From: Chitinophaga sp.
GTDB lineage: Bacteria > Bacteroidota > Bacteroidia > Chitinophagales > Chitinophagaceae
Length of the DNA: 64,000 nt
Direction of reading: 5' to 3'
Assembly (NCBI RefSeq): GCF_019236475.1
Contig: NZ_JAFAIX010000004.1
Span: forward strand, 310,001 to 374,000
Shown: positions 10,001 to 17,409 of the stretch, piece by piece
How the letters are laid out: each line of letters begins with the position of its first letter
Numbering within the stretch: position 1 is the stretch's first letter
Made by a program: the position numbers and the translations under genes
Notes under the pieces: generated by a model
The model's input: only the letters and a program-made list of their open reading frames with translations
Database searches by the model: none
What the model was told of the DNA's origin: nothing

Positions 10001-10241
10001 TCCAGCTACCACAGATGCTGCAATGAGAGCGGAACTGGATAAGATCAGGAAAGGACTGGCCAACACCAATGCACAAGTCTTCACTTATACCTATAAGCCT
10101 CTTTTCGGCATCACCAGTGAAACAGATGCCAGAGGAAATATCACGACTTATGAATATGATGAATTTGGGAGATTGTTATTAGTCCGAGACAAAGAAGGCA
10201 ATATTCTTAAAAAAATGGAGTATGTCCTGAAGCAACAGTAG
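7005..10241 (+). CDS. RHS/YD-repeat secreted protein (upstream partner of the RHS toxin)
   Basis: 1078 residues from the ATG at 7005. This start gives a clean signal peptide (NKNFITHLSLLLVF to VVAQ); the frame is open further upstream but without signal features. After the signal comes the conserved N-terminal part of Bacteroidota RHS partner proteins (VNYFTGIPAISIPVYTI, LSLPLSLSYHAGG, STWIGLSWSLG), and at the end true YD repeats (TDARGNITTYEYDEFGRLL). It stops without an RHS-associated core or toxin tail. The second RHS gene starts 23 bases downstream, so the two are a unit; such pairs may assemble a shell or a delivery complex, as inferred from RHS/Tc proteins. No T6SS or other secretion gene is in the window. 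Confidence 0.85.
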   Translation: MNKNFITHLSLLLVFLGCNLNVVAQLELRKVIPLSPTAAEMQKYVDAPVNYFTGIPAISIPVYTIHAGDLSLPLSLSYHAGGNKVEGLSTWIGLSWSLGTLPSISRSVNGIPDETPGGAFEKFGNRSFKEWYDRLLAGGSGVGEYKNFLADMKAGRADNAPDIFSYNINGASGRFYYNQELNKFVTTPLSNVKISYGNNSFTIVGEDGIIYNFNGLDAETTGGNGLAISNPVTTTWMISSIQNSAKTETISFDYANESQINQSIVNETKFQFLSGEMCDGENSPPPYAGVSIAVVSTHSKRLTGINFRGGTVKFVAATTDRQDLIGSYALDSIIILNNRGEIIKQSVLGHKYLTSSGCNGSVTYRTNKWMLLSGYQEISSNKKVNSYSFEYEEFIVPPCRTSMAQDFWGFYNGKLSNNSLIPTVTITGTNNNAIVIGGADRNVDIYSSQFGILKKMVFPTGGYREFVYENNDAYSDNLPLQYKKDYAVLQSDYNDVPIGEENNLPASARYEVEFTVNNPPDKILNNNNPNGGAFLDGEIGELGVPPGTAGANVYIQRKEGPPYFGFAITYPFSDHYIPNGTYVLTAVFNQNPPNYQNFYVLLSWKVIDKSKINSYAGGLRIREIKTFENAGSIPLTEKYRYTVSPESDTSSGDIFSDSRLNYADKIDVSNVKWDPVLSKEYTCEYTVARLQSFSTQQQVNFAGSLVGYKNVYVTTSAPEQTGMTNYTYTYARDINQYGLPYPPPISAEDFRGQLKSKKDYQFKNNKFQLVKSVDYDYDNRSADDLMTYGIKTDPEAMVVEWVNKYIKYPVSVSYTITPTWSAVSSKTERVYDLEDASKVIEIPTTYLYNDHQHVKEVATQTSNGELNRSVSFYPYELTLTGSDEIARQALLSNNILGVELKKENYLSSRLLSAINSNFQLTPSGTRARSIEMIRNNANDGIAMDYISYDVFGNILQQRKRNDVMEVYVWGYSNLYPVAKILGSDYNTVSSFINPAILNDPATTDAAMRAELDKIRKGLANTNAQVFTYTYKPLFGITSETDARGNITTYEYDEFGRLLLVRDKEGNILKKMEYVLKQQ

Positions 10242-10264
10242 CCATACCTACTTCGGTTAGAAAC

Positions 10265-13200
10265 ATGTCAACTATCCACTCAAAAGAAAGTAAAATCTTG
10301 AAAAAATATCTCTATACCCTGTCGCTGCTGATTTGTGCAATGAGTACAGTGGCACAGAATATCCCAAATGAAGCAGGTAGGACGCTGGCGGCGCCCGCTC
10401 CTGTTCCCGGTACTTACAATGGAATTAATCTCAATTTTATACGTACCTGGGAGCCTAATAAGCCTTTAACAGATGCGGCGGCTGTCAGTGAGACAGGTAA
10501 AACAATTAAGGAAGTAAAGCAATCTACCGTTTTCCTGGATGGTTTGGGCAGACCATTGCAGACTGTTGTCAAAGGGTTGAGTCCCACTGGTAAGGATTAT
10601 GTAACACCCGTATTGTATGATGCATATGGCCGGGAGATTTATAAATACCTTCCGTATGTCCAGACTTCTGCTAATACAAATGATGGGGAATTTAAAAATG
10701 ATCCATTTAATGCACAGAAGGCGTTTTATGAAAATCCTGATTTGAATAGGAATTTATCCGGTGAGAAAATCTTCTATTCCCAGAATGTCGTAGAGACTTC
10801 ACCGTTAGGCCGTTTGCTGTATACTTATTCCCCAGGAAATACCTGGGCGAGTACGGGGGGAAGTTATCCAGTACAACAGCAATACCAAACGAATACAATA
10901 GATGATTCTATTCGTATATGGGTAATGGGTGATAAACGTCCGGTTTCAACTGTCATTTATGGTGCCGGACAGCTCTTCAGGAATGTAACAATAGATGAAG
11001 CATCCAATCAGGTAATTTCGTTTGTAGATAAGGCTAATCGTGTTATTTGCAAAAGGGTAAAGTCAGCAGATAATCCAGGAAAGGCCCATATGGGGTGGCT
11101 GACTACCTATTATGTCTATGATGATCAGGGCGATCTTCGCTTTGTTTTACCGCCACTGGCAGTTCAGAAAATTACAGATAACTGGGATGTATCCAGGGTT
11201 GAAAATGGTTTGTGCTTTCAATATAGTTATGATGGCCGTAAGCGATTAATTGTAAAGAAAGTACCCGGTGCGGAAGCTGAAGAAACAGTATATGATGTGA
11301 GAGATCGGGTTGCATTTACACGGGATGGTAATTTAAAAGTCCAGGGGAAATGGCTGGTGACCTTCTACGATGCCATAAACAGACCTGTGGAAACAGCATT
11401 TTATAATAGTGCTGCTACAAGAGAGGACTTGCAGTCAAGAATGGACGCTACGACAAATGTAAACAGCACGCAATCGTATGTTTTTGCTGGTATAGAAAAC
11501 CTCATAACGGCGGTAAATGACAGAACAGACTACGAGGCAGGTAATAGTATTGAACTGTTACCGGGATTCAGTACGAATGAAGGGGCAGAACAGGATTTTA
11601 TTATTAATCCGCAGGGTAATGGAGGAAAAGTAAATATTGAAGTGAGTAGCCCATTGCCAGACATTCCTGCATCTGCCCTTACTCCTTTATCATTTACATT
11701 TTATGATAACTATAGTTTTCCTGGTGCTCATCCAGTTTTAACGGAAGATCTGAATAAACCAGAAGTTGGTCAGCATCCATATCCTGAATATAATACCACC
11801 GTAACGAATGATACTAAAGGCCTGGTTACAGGCATTCGTATCAGAGTGTTGGATACTGATCAATGGCTTACCACCACTAGTTATTATAATAATAAAGGTC
11901 GGGTTATCCAGTCAACAACTGACAATGCTTCCGGCGGCAGAAGTACTTTAACCAGCCTGTATAGTTTTAAAGGACAGTTGCTAAGTACATACCTTCGTCA
12001 TGCCAATAATAAAAGTACGCAGCAGCCCAAGACGACTCTGTTAACCATCAATGAATATGATGATGCAGGAAATCTAAAATCAGTGAAGAAACGTCTGAAT
12101 GATAATCCTGGTCTGGAAAGAACAATAGCATTGAATGCTTATGATGAACTAGGACGTCTTAACGGTAAAAAGTTGGGTATCAACGGCAGTAATCCAGCAT
12201 TGGAAGAAATGACGTTTGACTATAATATTCGGGGATGGTTAAGTGGAATCAGTAAAGAATATCTGAATGGTCAAAGCACCACGCAACATTTTGGTCAGGA
12301 GCTCAGTTATGATAATGGATACAGTATTCCTTCTGTGAATGGAAACATTGCGGGAGTGCGCTGGAAGGGCTGGAATGATAAAACGGTCCGGTCTTTTGGC
12401 TATGAGTATGATAGGGTTAATAGACTCTCAAATGGAACCTATACACAATTGGAATCTGGCCAGTGGAGTAATAAAAATGTGGATTATTCTGTAAAATGGA
12501 TCAACTATGATGCTAATGGAAATATCCTGCATATGGCACAGCAGGGCATGGAAGGAACTGCCATTCAATCGATAGACAGGTTGGCATATTCCTATCAACC
12601 CAATAGTAATAAACTCGCGGCAGTTTATGATAGTTCTACTGTCAGCGCCAAATTAGGTGATTTCAAAAATGGTCAGAACGCTGGAGATGATTACGCTTAT
12701 GATCTGATGGGAAACATGGTGTCAGATGGAAATAAAGCTATTACCAACATTACTTACAATCACTTGAATCTCCCTGTTCGTATTGATATAGCACAAAAAG
12801 GCACGATTACCTATTCTTATGATGCGACAGGTAACAAACTGAAAAAAATTGTAATAGATAGAACAGTAACACCAGAGAAAACGGTAGTAACAGATTATAT
12901 TTCCGGGTTTGTATATCAGAATGATTCCCTGCAAACAATCCCGCATGAGGAAGGCAGGATCAGGGTGGTAACTGCTTCAGGTCAGGAGCCTGCATACATT
13001 TATGATTATTTTGTAAAGGATCATCTGGGAAATACCAGACTGGTCTTAACAGAGAATAGCAATCGTAATATTTATGCGGCTACGATGGAAACGCCGGTAG
13101 CAGCAAAGGAGACAGCCTTATTTAGCAATATTGATATTACCCGTGCAGATAAACCTGTAGGATACCCATCAACGGAGGCACAGAATAAATCAGTCGCAAA

Positions 13201-14620
13201 ACTCACCGCAAAGGATGGAGGCAGAAAAATCGGTCCATCTATCGTATTGCGTGTAATGTCGGGAGACACGATTCAGGTTGGAGTGAAAGCCTTCTATAAA
13301 TCAACAGGACCTGGCGATAAGAAGGCCGGTACAGCACCTGCTGAGAATATGCTGGCAGATCTGGTGGAGGCATTTGGTGGCCAGAAATCACAACCAGGTA
13401 CCCATGGCGTTTCCCAAGATGCAAATGGTACACCATTCACCACCAATTTTTATAATAATGATTATCGGCAGCTAAAGGAAAGAAACCCTCAGCATCCAGA
13501 TATAGATCGACCTAAAGCCTATTTAAATTTTGTACTTTTTGATGATCAGTTTAAACTGGTAGAAGATAATAGTGGCGTCAAGCAGGTGAAAGCTACTCCT
13601 GATCAGCTACAAACCTTGTCCCAGGATAAAATTGTGATAGAGAAGAGTGGTTTTATGTATATTTATACCAGCAATGAAACCGCCCAGGATGTATACTTTG
13701 ATGATCTGGTAGTTGCACATTCTGAAGGGCCAGTATTGGAAGAAACACATTATTATCCTTTTGGGCTGACGATGGCGGGGATTAGTTCGAATGCGTTGAA
13801 GGGGACGAATTACCCGGAGAATAGAAGGAAATACAATGGAAATGAACTACAAACGAAAGAATTTGACGACGGAAGCTCGCTGGAGTTGTACGACTTTAAT
13901 GCCAGACAGTATGATGCACAAATAGGTAAGTTCATTCAGCAGGATAATTTATCCGAGAATCATTGGGATCTTTCTCCCTATCACTTTGGAATGAATAATC
14001 CGATTTTGTATGCTGATCCTACTGGATTGGACACTACAAGTGGTGGTCCGCCTCCTTCTAAGCCGGTGAATGGTGATGTATATGTTGTACCCAATTCAGA
14101 AACAGGAGGTAACTCATACTATACCTACAATAATCAAACAGGTTGGACGGGAACAGGAATGGATGGTGGAACTTTAAATACTGTGACAGTAACCAGTATA
14201 AAGCCTAAAAAATCTGATGGTCATACAGGAACAGCAAACATTGCTCTACCATTGACATTGGCTCCTTTAACACCAGCAATTCCAGAATGGACGATCGCGC
14301 CTCCAAATCCGATTGTATTGACATTAATGCTTTTGGTATGGCCAGCAAACTATGGAGAGAGGAGCTCAGATTATATCCCGCTAAAGAAATATATTCCAGC
14401 CCCGAGGGACCTGCCAGCATTCCCTTCTGCAAGGACTGCTCCACGTAAATCTCACAGGAAAAGATGGAAGATGCCAGATGGGAGAATTTTAGAATGGGAT
14501 TCTTTTCATGGTAAAGTTGAGATGTATGATAAATCAGGAAGAAACCATTTAGGCGAATATGATCCTAATACTGGTGAAAAAACAAAAGAACCAGATCCAA
14601 GCAGATCTGTGGAAAAATAA
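10265..14620 (+). CDS. RHS toxin (DUF6443/RHS core) with colicin E3-like 16S rRNase C-terminal domain
   Basis: 1451 residues. The order is signal peptide (to about residue 31, STVAQ), a DUF6443-like region (STVFLDGLGRPLQTVVKGLS, ~90-230), many YD repeats (~240-1100), and the RHS-associated core ending YDAQIGKFIQQD...NPILYADPTG (~1210-1255). A variable linker and a toxin domain follow. The last ~60 residues (KRWKMPDGRILEWDSFHGK onward) closely resemble the cytotoxic rRNase domain of colicin E3. The E3 catalytic set is matched by D1412, H1415, E1419 and R1447, and the HLGEYDPNTGE segment is also kept. It should cut the 16S rRNA decoding site in target cells. A small acidic-looking gene begins 7 bases later, as expected for immunity. 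Function is inferred from homology; no experiment is implied. Confidence 0.85.
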   Translation: MSTIHSKESKILKKYLYTLSLLICAMSTVAQNIPNEAGRTLAAPAPVPGTYNGINLNFIRTWEPNKPLTDAAAVSETGKTIKEVKQSTVFLDGLGRPLQTVVKGLSPTGKDYVTPVLYDAYGREIYKYLPYVQTSANTNDGEFKNDPFNAQKAFYENPDLNRNLSGEKIFYSQNVVETSPLGRLLYTYSPGNTWASTGGSYPVQQQYQTNTIDDSIRIWVMGDKRPVSTVIYGAGQLFRNVTIDEASNQVISFVDKANRVICKRVKSADNPGKAHMGWLTTYYVYDDQGDLRFVLPPLAVQKITDNWDVSRVENGLCFQYSYDGRKRLIVKKVPGAEAEETVYDVRDRVAFTRDGNLKVQGKWLVTFYDAINRPVETAFYNSAATREDLQSRMDATTNVNSTQSYVFAGIENLITAVNDRTDYEAGNSIELLPGFSTNEGAEQDFIINPQGNGGKVNIEVSSPLPDIPASALTPLSFTFYDNYSFPGAHPVLTEDLNKPEVGQHPYPEYNTTVTNDTKGLVTGIRIRVLDTDQWLTTTSYYNNKGRVIQSTTDNASGGRSTLTSLYSFKGQLLSTYLRHANNKSTQQPKTTLLTINEYDDAGNLKSVKKRLNDNPGLERTIALNAYDELGRLNGKKLGINGSNPALEEMTFDYNIRGWLSGISKEYLNGQSTTQHFGQELSYDNGYSIPSVNGNIAGVRWKGWNDKTVRSFGYEYDRVNRLSNGTYTQLESGQWSNKNVDYSVKWINYDANGNILHMAQQGMEGTAIQSIDRLAYSYQPNSNKLAAVYDSSTVSAKLGDFKNGQNAGDDYAYDLMGNMVSDGNKAITNITYNHLNLPVRIDIAQKGTITYSYDATGNKLKKIVIDRTVTPEKTVVTDYISGFVYQNDSLQTIPHEEGRIRVVTASGQEPAYIYDYFVKDHLGNTRLVLTENSNRNIYAATMETPVAAKETALFSNIDITRADKPVGYPSTEAQNKSVAKLTAKDGGRKIGPSIVLRVMSGDTIQVGVKAFYKSTGPGDKKAGTAPAENMLADLVEAFGGQKSQPGTHGVSQDANGTPFTTNFYNNDYRQLKERNPQHPDIDRPKAYLNFVLFDDQFKLVEDNSGVKQVKATPDQLQTLSQDKIVIEKSGFMYIYTSNETAQDVYFDDLVVAHSEGPVLEETHYYPFGLTMAGISSNALKGTNYPENRRKYNGNELQTKEFDDGSSLELYDFNARQYDAQIGKFIQQDNLSENHWDLSPYHFGMNNPILYADPTGLDTTSGGPPPSKPVNGDVYVVPNSETGGNSYYTYNNQTGWTGTGMDGGTLNTVTVTSIKPKKSDGHTGTANIALPLTLAPLTPAIPEWTIAPPNPIVLTLMLLVWPANYGERSSDYIPLKKYIPAPRDLPAFPSARTAPRKSHRKRWKMPDGRILEWDSFHGKVEMYDKSGRNHLGEYDPNTGEKTKEPDPSRSVEK

Positions 14621-14627
14621 TTAATAT

Positions 14628-14885
14628 ATGGAAGTTACAAGAGATATCATTTGCTTTTCGCTAGATACAGAGGAAGAAGTTTTTTTTCGGAATATTGACC
14701 CTATATCTTTAGCGAACCTTAAGGAAATTTTTCATCCTGATGCGGATGATCCATTAATGTATTATGTTTATGGTATCAACGCTAGAGAGGCCGAACAGTT
14801 AAACAAAATATTGAAAGATAAGATTGAGTTTGATTTTGAAAAATGTTCTTATGAGCTTCATTGTCATAGTGTACCAGGTACTTAA
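14628..14885 (+). CDS. Probable immunity protein for the E3-like rRNase
   Basis: 85 residues, rich in Asp and Glu, starting 7 bases after the RHS toxin stop. Its size equals that of the colicin E3 immunity proteins (about 85 residues). A Leu-rich middle with FHPDADDPLMYYVYGI and an end with FDFEKCSYELHCHSV are visible. It could belong to the cloacin-immunity group or to a small DUF7683-like group seen beside contact-dependent toxins; I cannot decide from sequence alone. Its place directly after the toxin and its acidic character, which fits a basic RNase domain, are the main reasons for the call. Confidence 0.7.
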   Translation: MEVTRDIICFSLDTEEEVFFRNIDPISLANLKEIFHPDADDPLMYYVYGINAREAEQLNKILKDKIEFDFEKCSYELHCHSVPGT

Positions 14886-14971
14886 CGGGTGCTAAACTTA
14901 TTTTACATCTGAGAAGGTAACTTGTTGACTCTTTGTATGTAGTCTAAAGATTCCTTAACTGAATACTATTA

Positions 14972-15014
14972 ATACATTAAAAGCTGCAGGTCAATCCCGC
15001 GGCTTTTAATGTAT
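14972..15014. terminator. Hairpin closing toxin-immunity cassette 1
   Basis: Arms 14972-14987 and 14999-15014 pair over 16 positions with one wobble (outer part ATACATTAAAAGC with GCTTTTAATGTAT), leaving an 11-base loop. The T run sits inside the descending arm. The core (AAAAGC..GC / GC..GCTTTT) resembles the hairpins that close the other three cassettes. Confidence 0.7.
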
Positions 15015-15026
15015 ATGCAGTGAAGT

Positions 15027-15176
15027 CGATGTCGAAGCCATTAGTTCAGATTACCTATCAACCAATTTCAGCAGCTCTGATATGCGCCATTTTATAGAAA
15101 AAGTAACAACCAGAATCTACCAGATAAGTCTCGGGCATATATTACTTTTGCTGCTTTTGATGATCAGTTTAAACTG
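15027..15176 (+). pseudogene. Frameshifted RHS-core fragment leading cassette 2
   Basis: This stretch encodes, before a frameshift, LSTNFSSSDMRHFIEK, and after it the YITFAAFDDQFKLV region of the RHS core. The same protein segment is intact at 18820-18960 in cassette 4 and matches the end of the full RHS gene near 13440-13570. Comparison with cassette 4 shows one extra base in the A-rich run around 15098-15105 (GAAAAAGTAAC against GAAAGATAAC). The fragment is therefore a duplicated 3' piece of an RHS gene with no start, signal peptide or repeats, now broken by a 1-base insertion. Confidence 0.65.
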
Positions 15177-16223
15177 GTGGATGATAACAGTGGTTCCCGC
15201 CAGGTGCAGGGAACTCCTGATGTATTGCAGACCCTTGGTGCGGATAATATCATCATGAAGAAAAGTGGATTTGTTTATATTTATACAACGAATGAGAGTA
15301 ATGAAGATGTATACTTTGATAACCTGGTAGTAACGCATGGAAGTGGGCCGTTAATGGAGGAGACGCATTATTATCCTTTTGGCCTGACGATGGCGGGGAT
15401 AAGTTCGAATGCGTTGAAGGGGACACAATATCCTAAGAATCGGAGAGAGTATAATGGTATAGAACATACTACCGATCTGGATTTAAATCAATATGATGCG
15501 CAGTTTAGAAATCTTGATCCACAGATAGGGAGATGGTGGCAGATAGATCCGAAGATTGAGAAAATGGAGATGTGGTCTCCTTATGTATCTAATTTTGATA
15601 ATCCAGTTAGGTTCTCTGATCCTAACGGTGATTTTCCTTGGATTCTAATACCGATAGTTATTGGCTTGGTTACTGTGTCTCAACCGGCTGTAGCTCCAAC
15701 AGGTAAAGCATCAGATGCTCCTGCAATTAAGGCAGCAAGAGACAATGCGGGAGTACATACCATTGCGAGTTTTGCGCCTGGGGGATTGAAGCCTTTAGCT
15801 CGTGCTTTTCAGAAGGATCCAGCGGTTGAAGGCGGTAGGATGGATGCATTGCCAAGGAAAGAGGGTTTTGATAGACACGAAATTCCATCTGCATCATCTT
15901 TGAAGAATACAGGTAAGGCAGAAAAAGGTGAGGCACCGGCAGTACAAACACCTACGCCATTGCATGCAGAAACAGGCAGTTTTGGAGGAGCTAGATCAGC
16001 GAGGGAGTATAGGGCGGTTGAGCAAGGATTACTGAATGAAGGGAAGTTTGAAGACGCATTTAAGATGGGAGTGGATAACTTACGAGTTGTAATGAAGGAG
16101 AATCCTCAAATGCTAAAAGATGCGAATATTACGACAAAAGATATGGAGAAGGGTATAAAGCAGATGGAGAATTATTTTAAAGATGTTTTACTGCCTAAAT
16201 TACAGAGAGGATTAAATAAATAG
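15177..16223 (+). CDS. Orphan RHS core plus nuclease-like toxin tail (cassette 2)
   Basis: 348 codons are open from a GTG at 15177. I doubt this is a real start: the RHS homology continues upstream in another frame. It begins inside the RHS-associated core (KKSGFVYIYTTNESNEDVYF, HYYPFGLTMAGISSNALKG, IGRWWQIDPKIEKM, NPVRFSDPNG). It then carries a tail unrelated to the E3-like one, with a hydrophobic stretch (FPWILIPIVIGLV) and a terminal domain containing GFDRHEIPSASSL, PLHAETGSFGGARSAREYRA and EGKFEDAFKMGVDNLR. That His-rich pattern resembles metal-dependent nuclease-type tails of polymorphic toxins, though I cannot name the family with certainty. It is a displaced RHS C-terminus that could replace the active tail by recombination. 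Confidence 0.65.
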   Translation: MDDNSGSRQVQGTPDVLQTLGADNIIMKKSGFVYIYTTNESNEDVYFDNLVVTHGSGPLMEETHYYPFGLTMAGISSNALKGTQYPKNRREYNGIEHTTDLDLNQYDAQFRNLDPQIGRWWQIDPKIEKMEMWSPYVSNFDNPVRFSDPNGDFPWILIPIVIGLVTVSQPAVAPTGKASDAPAIKAARDNAGVHTIASFAPGGLKPLARAFQKDPAVEGGRMDALPRKEGFDRHEIPSASSLKNTGKAEKGEAPAVQTPTPLHAETGSFGGARSAREYRAVEQGLLNEGKFEDAFKMGVDNLRVVMKENPQMLKDANITTKDMEKGIKQMENYFKDVLLPKLQRGLNK

Positions 16224-16228
16224 AAATT

Positions 16229-16663
16229 ATGACTATAAATATCACTCCTTTTGTTGGTGCAGGTGATATCATGTTGGGCACTGAAAGGGCAAAGCTTAGG
16301 GAACAATATCAGAATAAGTATTCGAGTAGAAAAAGCGGAGGAGATGAGATTGATTATTTCTTAAATAATCAGGTTACAGCTGATTACGACGATGATAAGG
16401 TTAGTTTTATTGGATTGAATGCTCCGTTGAAAGTTGAATACAATGGACTTGATTTGTTTAGTATGTCTTACGAACAAATTTATGATGCTTTATCGTTGGT
16501 ATCTAAAGATATATATGGTGATGCAAGTTCCTTAACCTTTATGGACTTGGGGATAACGTTCTATTTTGAAGGAGGCGGTGATATGCCTAACTTGCCTCTA
16601 CAAGTGGGGATTTTCACCCAGGAATACTATCGAAATAGTATGCATACCTTTAAACGTATATAA
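16229..16663 (+). CDS. Probable immunity protein of cassette 2
   Basis: 144 residues, 5 bases after the cassette-2 toxin stop. I do not recognise the family. The sequence is polar with no signal peptide (MTINITPFVGAGDIMLG, then a run of charged residues KLREQYQNKYSSRKSGGDEI), alternating strands in the middle (DKVSFIGLNAPLKVEYNGL) and Phe/Gly near the end. It is cytoplasmic by appearance. Position between the toxin tail and a strong terminator is the only evidence for immunity. Confidence 0.6.
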   Translation: MTINITPFVGAGDIMLGTERAKLREQYQNKYSSRKSGGDEIDYFLNNQVTADYDDDKVSFIGLNAPLKVEYNGLDLFSMSYEQIYDALSLVSKDIYGDASSLTFMDLGITFYFEGGGDMPNLPLQVGIFTQEYYRNSMHTFKRI

Positions 16664-16665
16664 TG

Positions 16666-16720
16666 AGCATATGCATAAAAAAACCGCAGCTATGAGCTGC
16701 GGTTTTTTTATGCATATGCT
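16666..16720. terminator. Perfect 26-bp inverted repeat closing cassette 2 (bidirectional terminator)
   Basis: Arm 16666-16691 is an exact reverse complement of arm 16695-16720, with a 3-base loop (ATG). The core is a run of seven A, ACCGCAGCT, loop, AGCTGCGGT and a run of seven T, so it ends transcription in both directions. The outer 10 bases (AGCATATGCA) extend the pairing beyond what a terminator needs. It separates the cassette-2 immunity gene (+) from a regulator remnant on the minus strand. Confidence 0.85.
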
Positions 16721-16845
16721 TTACGTGCTTTATAGTCGCGTAGATAGGTATCAATGATGTTAAATAATATAGCCCTGGTATCAGGATCTACTGCCTGAAT
16801 TTCTTCAATTCTTTTATGGGCTGCTAAAATCCCGTGCTGTACAGG
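16708..16845 (-). pseudogene. Remnant of an XRE-type regulator C-terminus
   Basis: Read on the minus strand this gives a clean helical C-terminus, ending at a TAA at 16710-16708: residues LAAHKRIEEIQAVDPDTRAI then LFNIIDTYLRDYKARKAYA. The pattern (IEEI..VDPDTR..LFN.ID.YL) is that of the tail of small Bacteroidota helix-turn-helix regulators. The N-terminal DNA-binding part is absent; upstream the sequence changes into primase-like code on the other strand at about 16840. It is too short to be a gene and is taken as a leftover of a lost mobile or addiction element. Confidence 0.5.
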
Positions 16846-17358
16846 GTTACACGGTCTGGGGCAGGGAATGCGTGATCTTCCCTTTACGGAATGCAGAAAA
16901 TAAGATCATGTCTTTATATGGTCGCAGTATTAGTAATAACGATAATGAGCGGCATTTTTATTTAAGTGGTCGGTCTGGCCTTTATCCCTGTTACCCAAGT
17001 AGTGGCGCCACAAGGCTGATACTGACCGAAAGCGTGATAGATGCTGCCAGCCTGTTACAGGCGCCAGCGCTGAGTATGGACTATGAAGTATTAGCCTTGT
17101 ATGGCACCAACGGGCTGACAGCAGAACATGAGCAGGCTATTGTAAACCTGCCTGCACTTAAAGAAATCATCTTTATGCTGGATGGCGATGAAAGCGGAAG
17201 GGCTGCTACTGTCAAGCATGCCAACCTGTTATTGTCACTGGTTCCACGGGTGAAGATCAGCCAGGTGGTGCTGCCTGATGGAGAAGATGTAAACAGTGTA
17301 CTGGTATCCCATGATGATAGTAATGTACTGTTAAAACTGCTGGAAGACAGGCAGGAGC
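16842..17358 (+). pseudogene. Fragment of a DnaG-like primase TOPRIM domain from a mobile element
   Basis: An open frame covering GYTVWGRECVIFPLRNAENK, MSLYGRSI, LILTESVIDAASLLQ, LALYGTNGLTAEHEQAI and IIFMLDGDESGRAA, ending near LLKLLEDRQEL. These are the TOPRIM motifs of the primase/CHC2-type proteins of Bacteroidota mobile elements: the E of the first motif (TES) and the DGDESG acidic motif. The zinc-binding N-terminus and everything after TOPRIM are missing. At about 17355 the frame runs without a break into out-of-frame RHS tail sequence. It is a truncated remnant trapped between cassettes 2 and 3, evidence that mobile DNA once inserted or recombined here. Confidence 0.75.
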
Positions 17359-17409
17359 TGTCTTGTTGCTGGTGCTGGTGGGGCTGCTTTAAATGTAGCA
17401 AAAGGAGCG

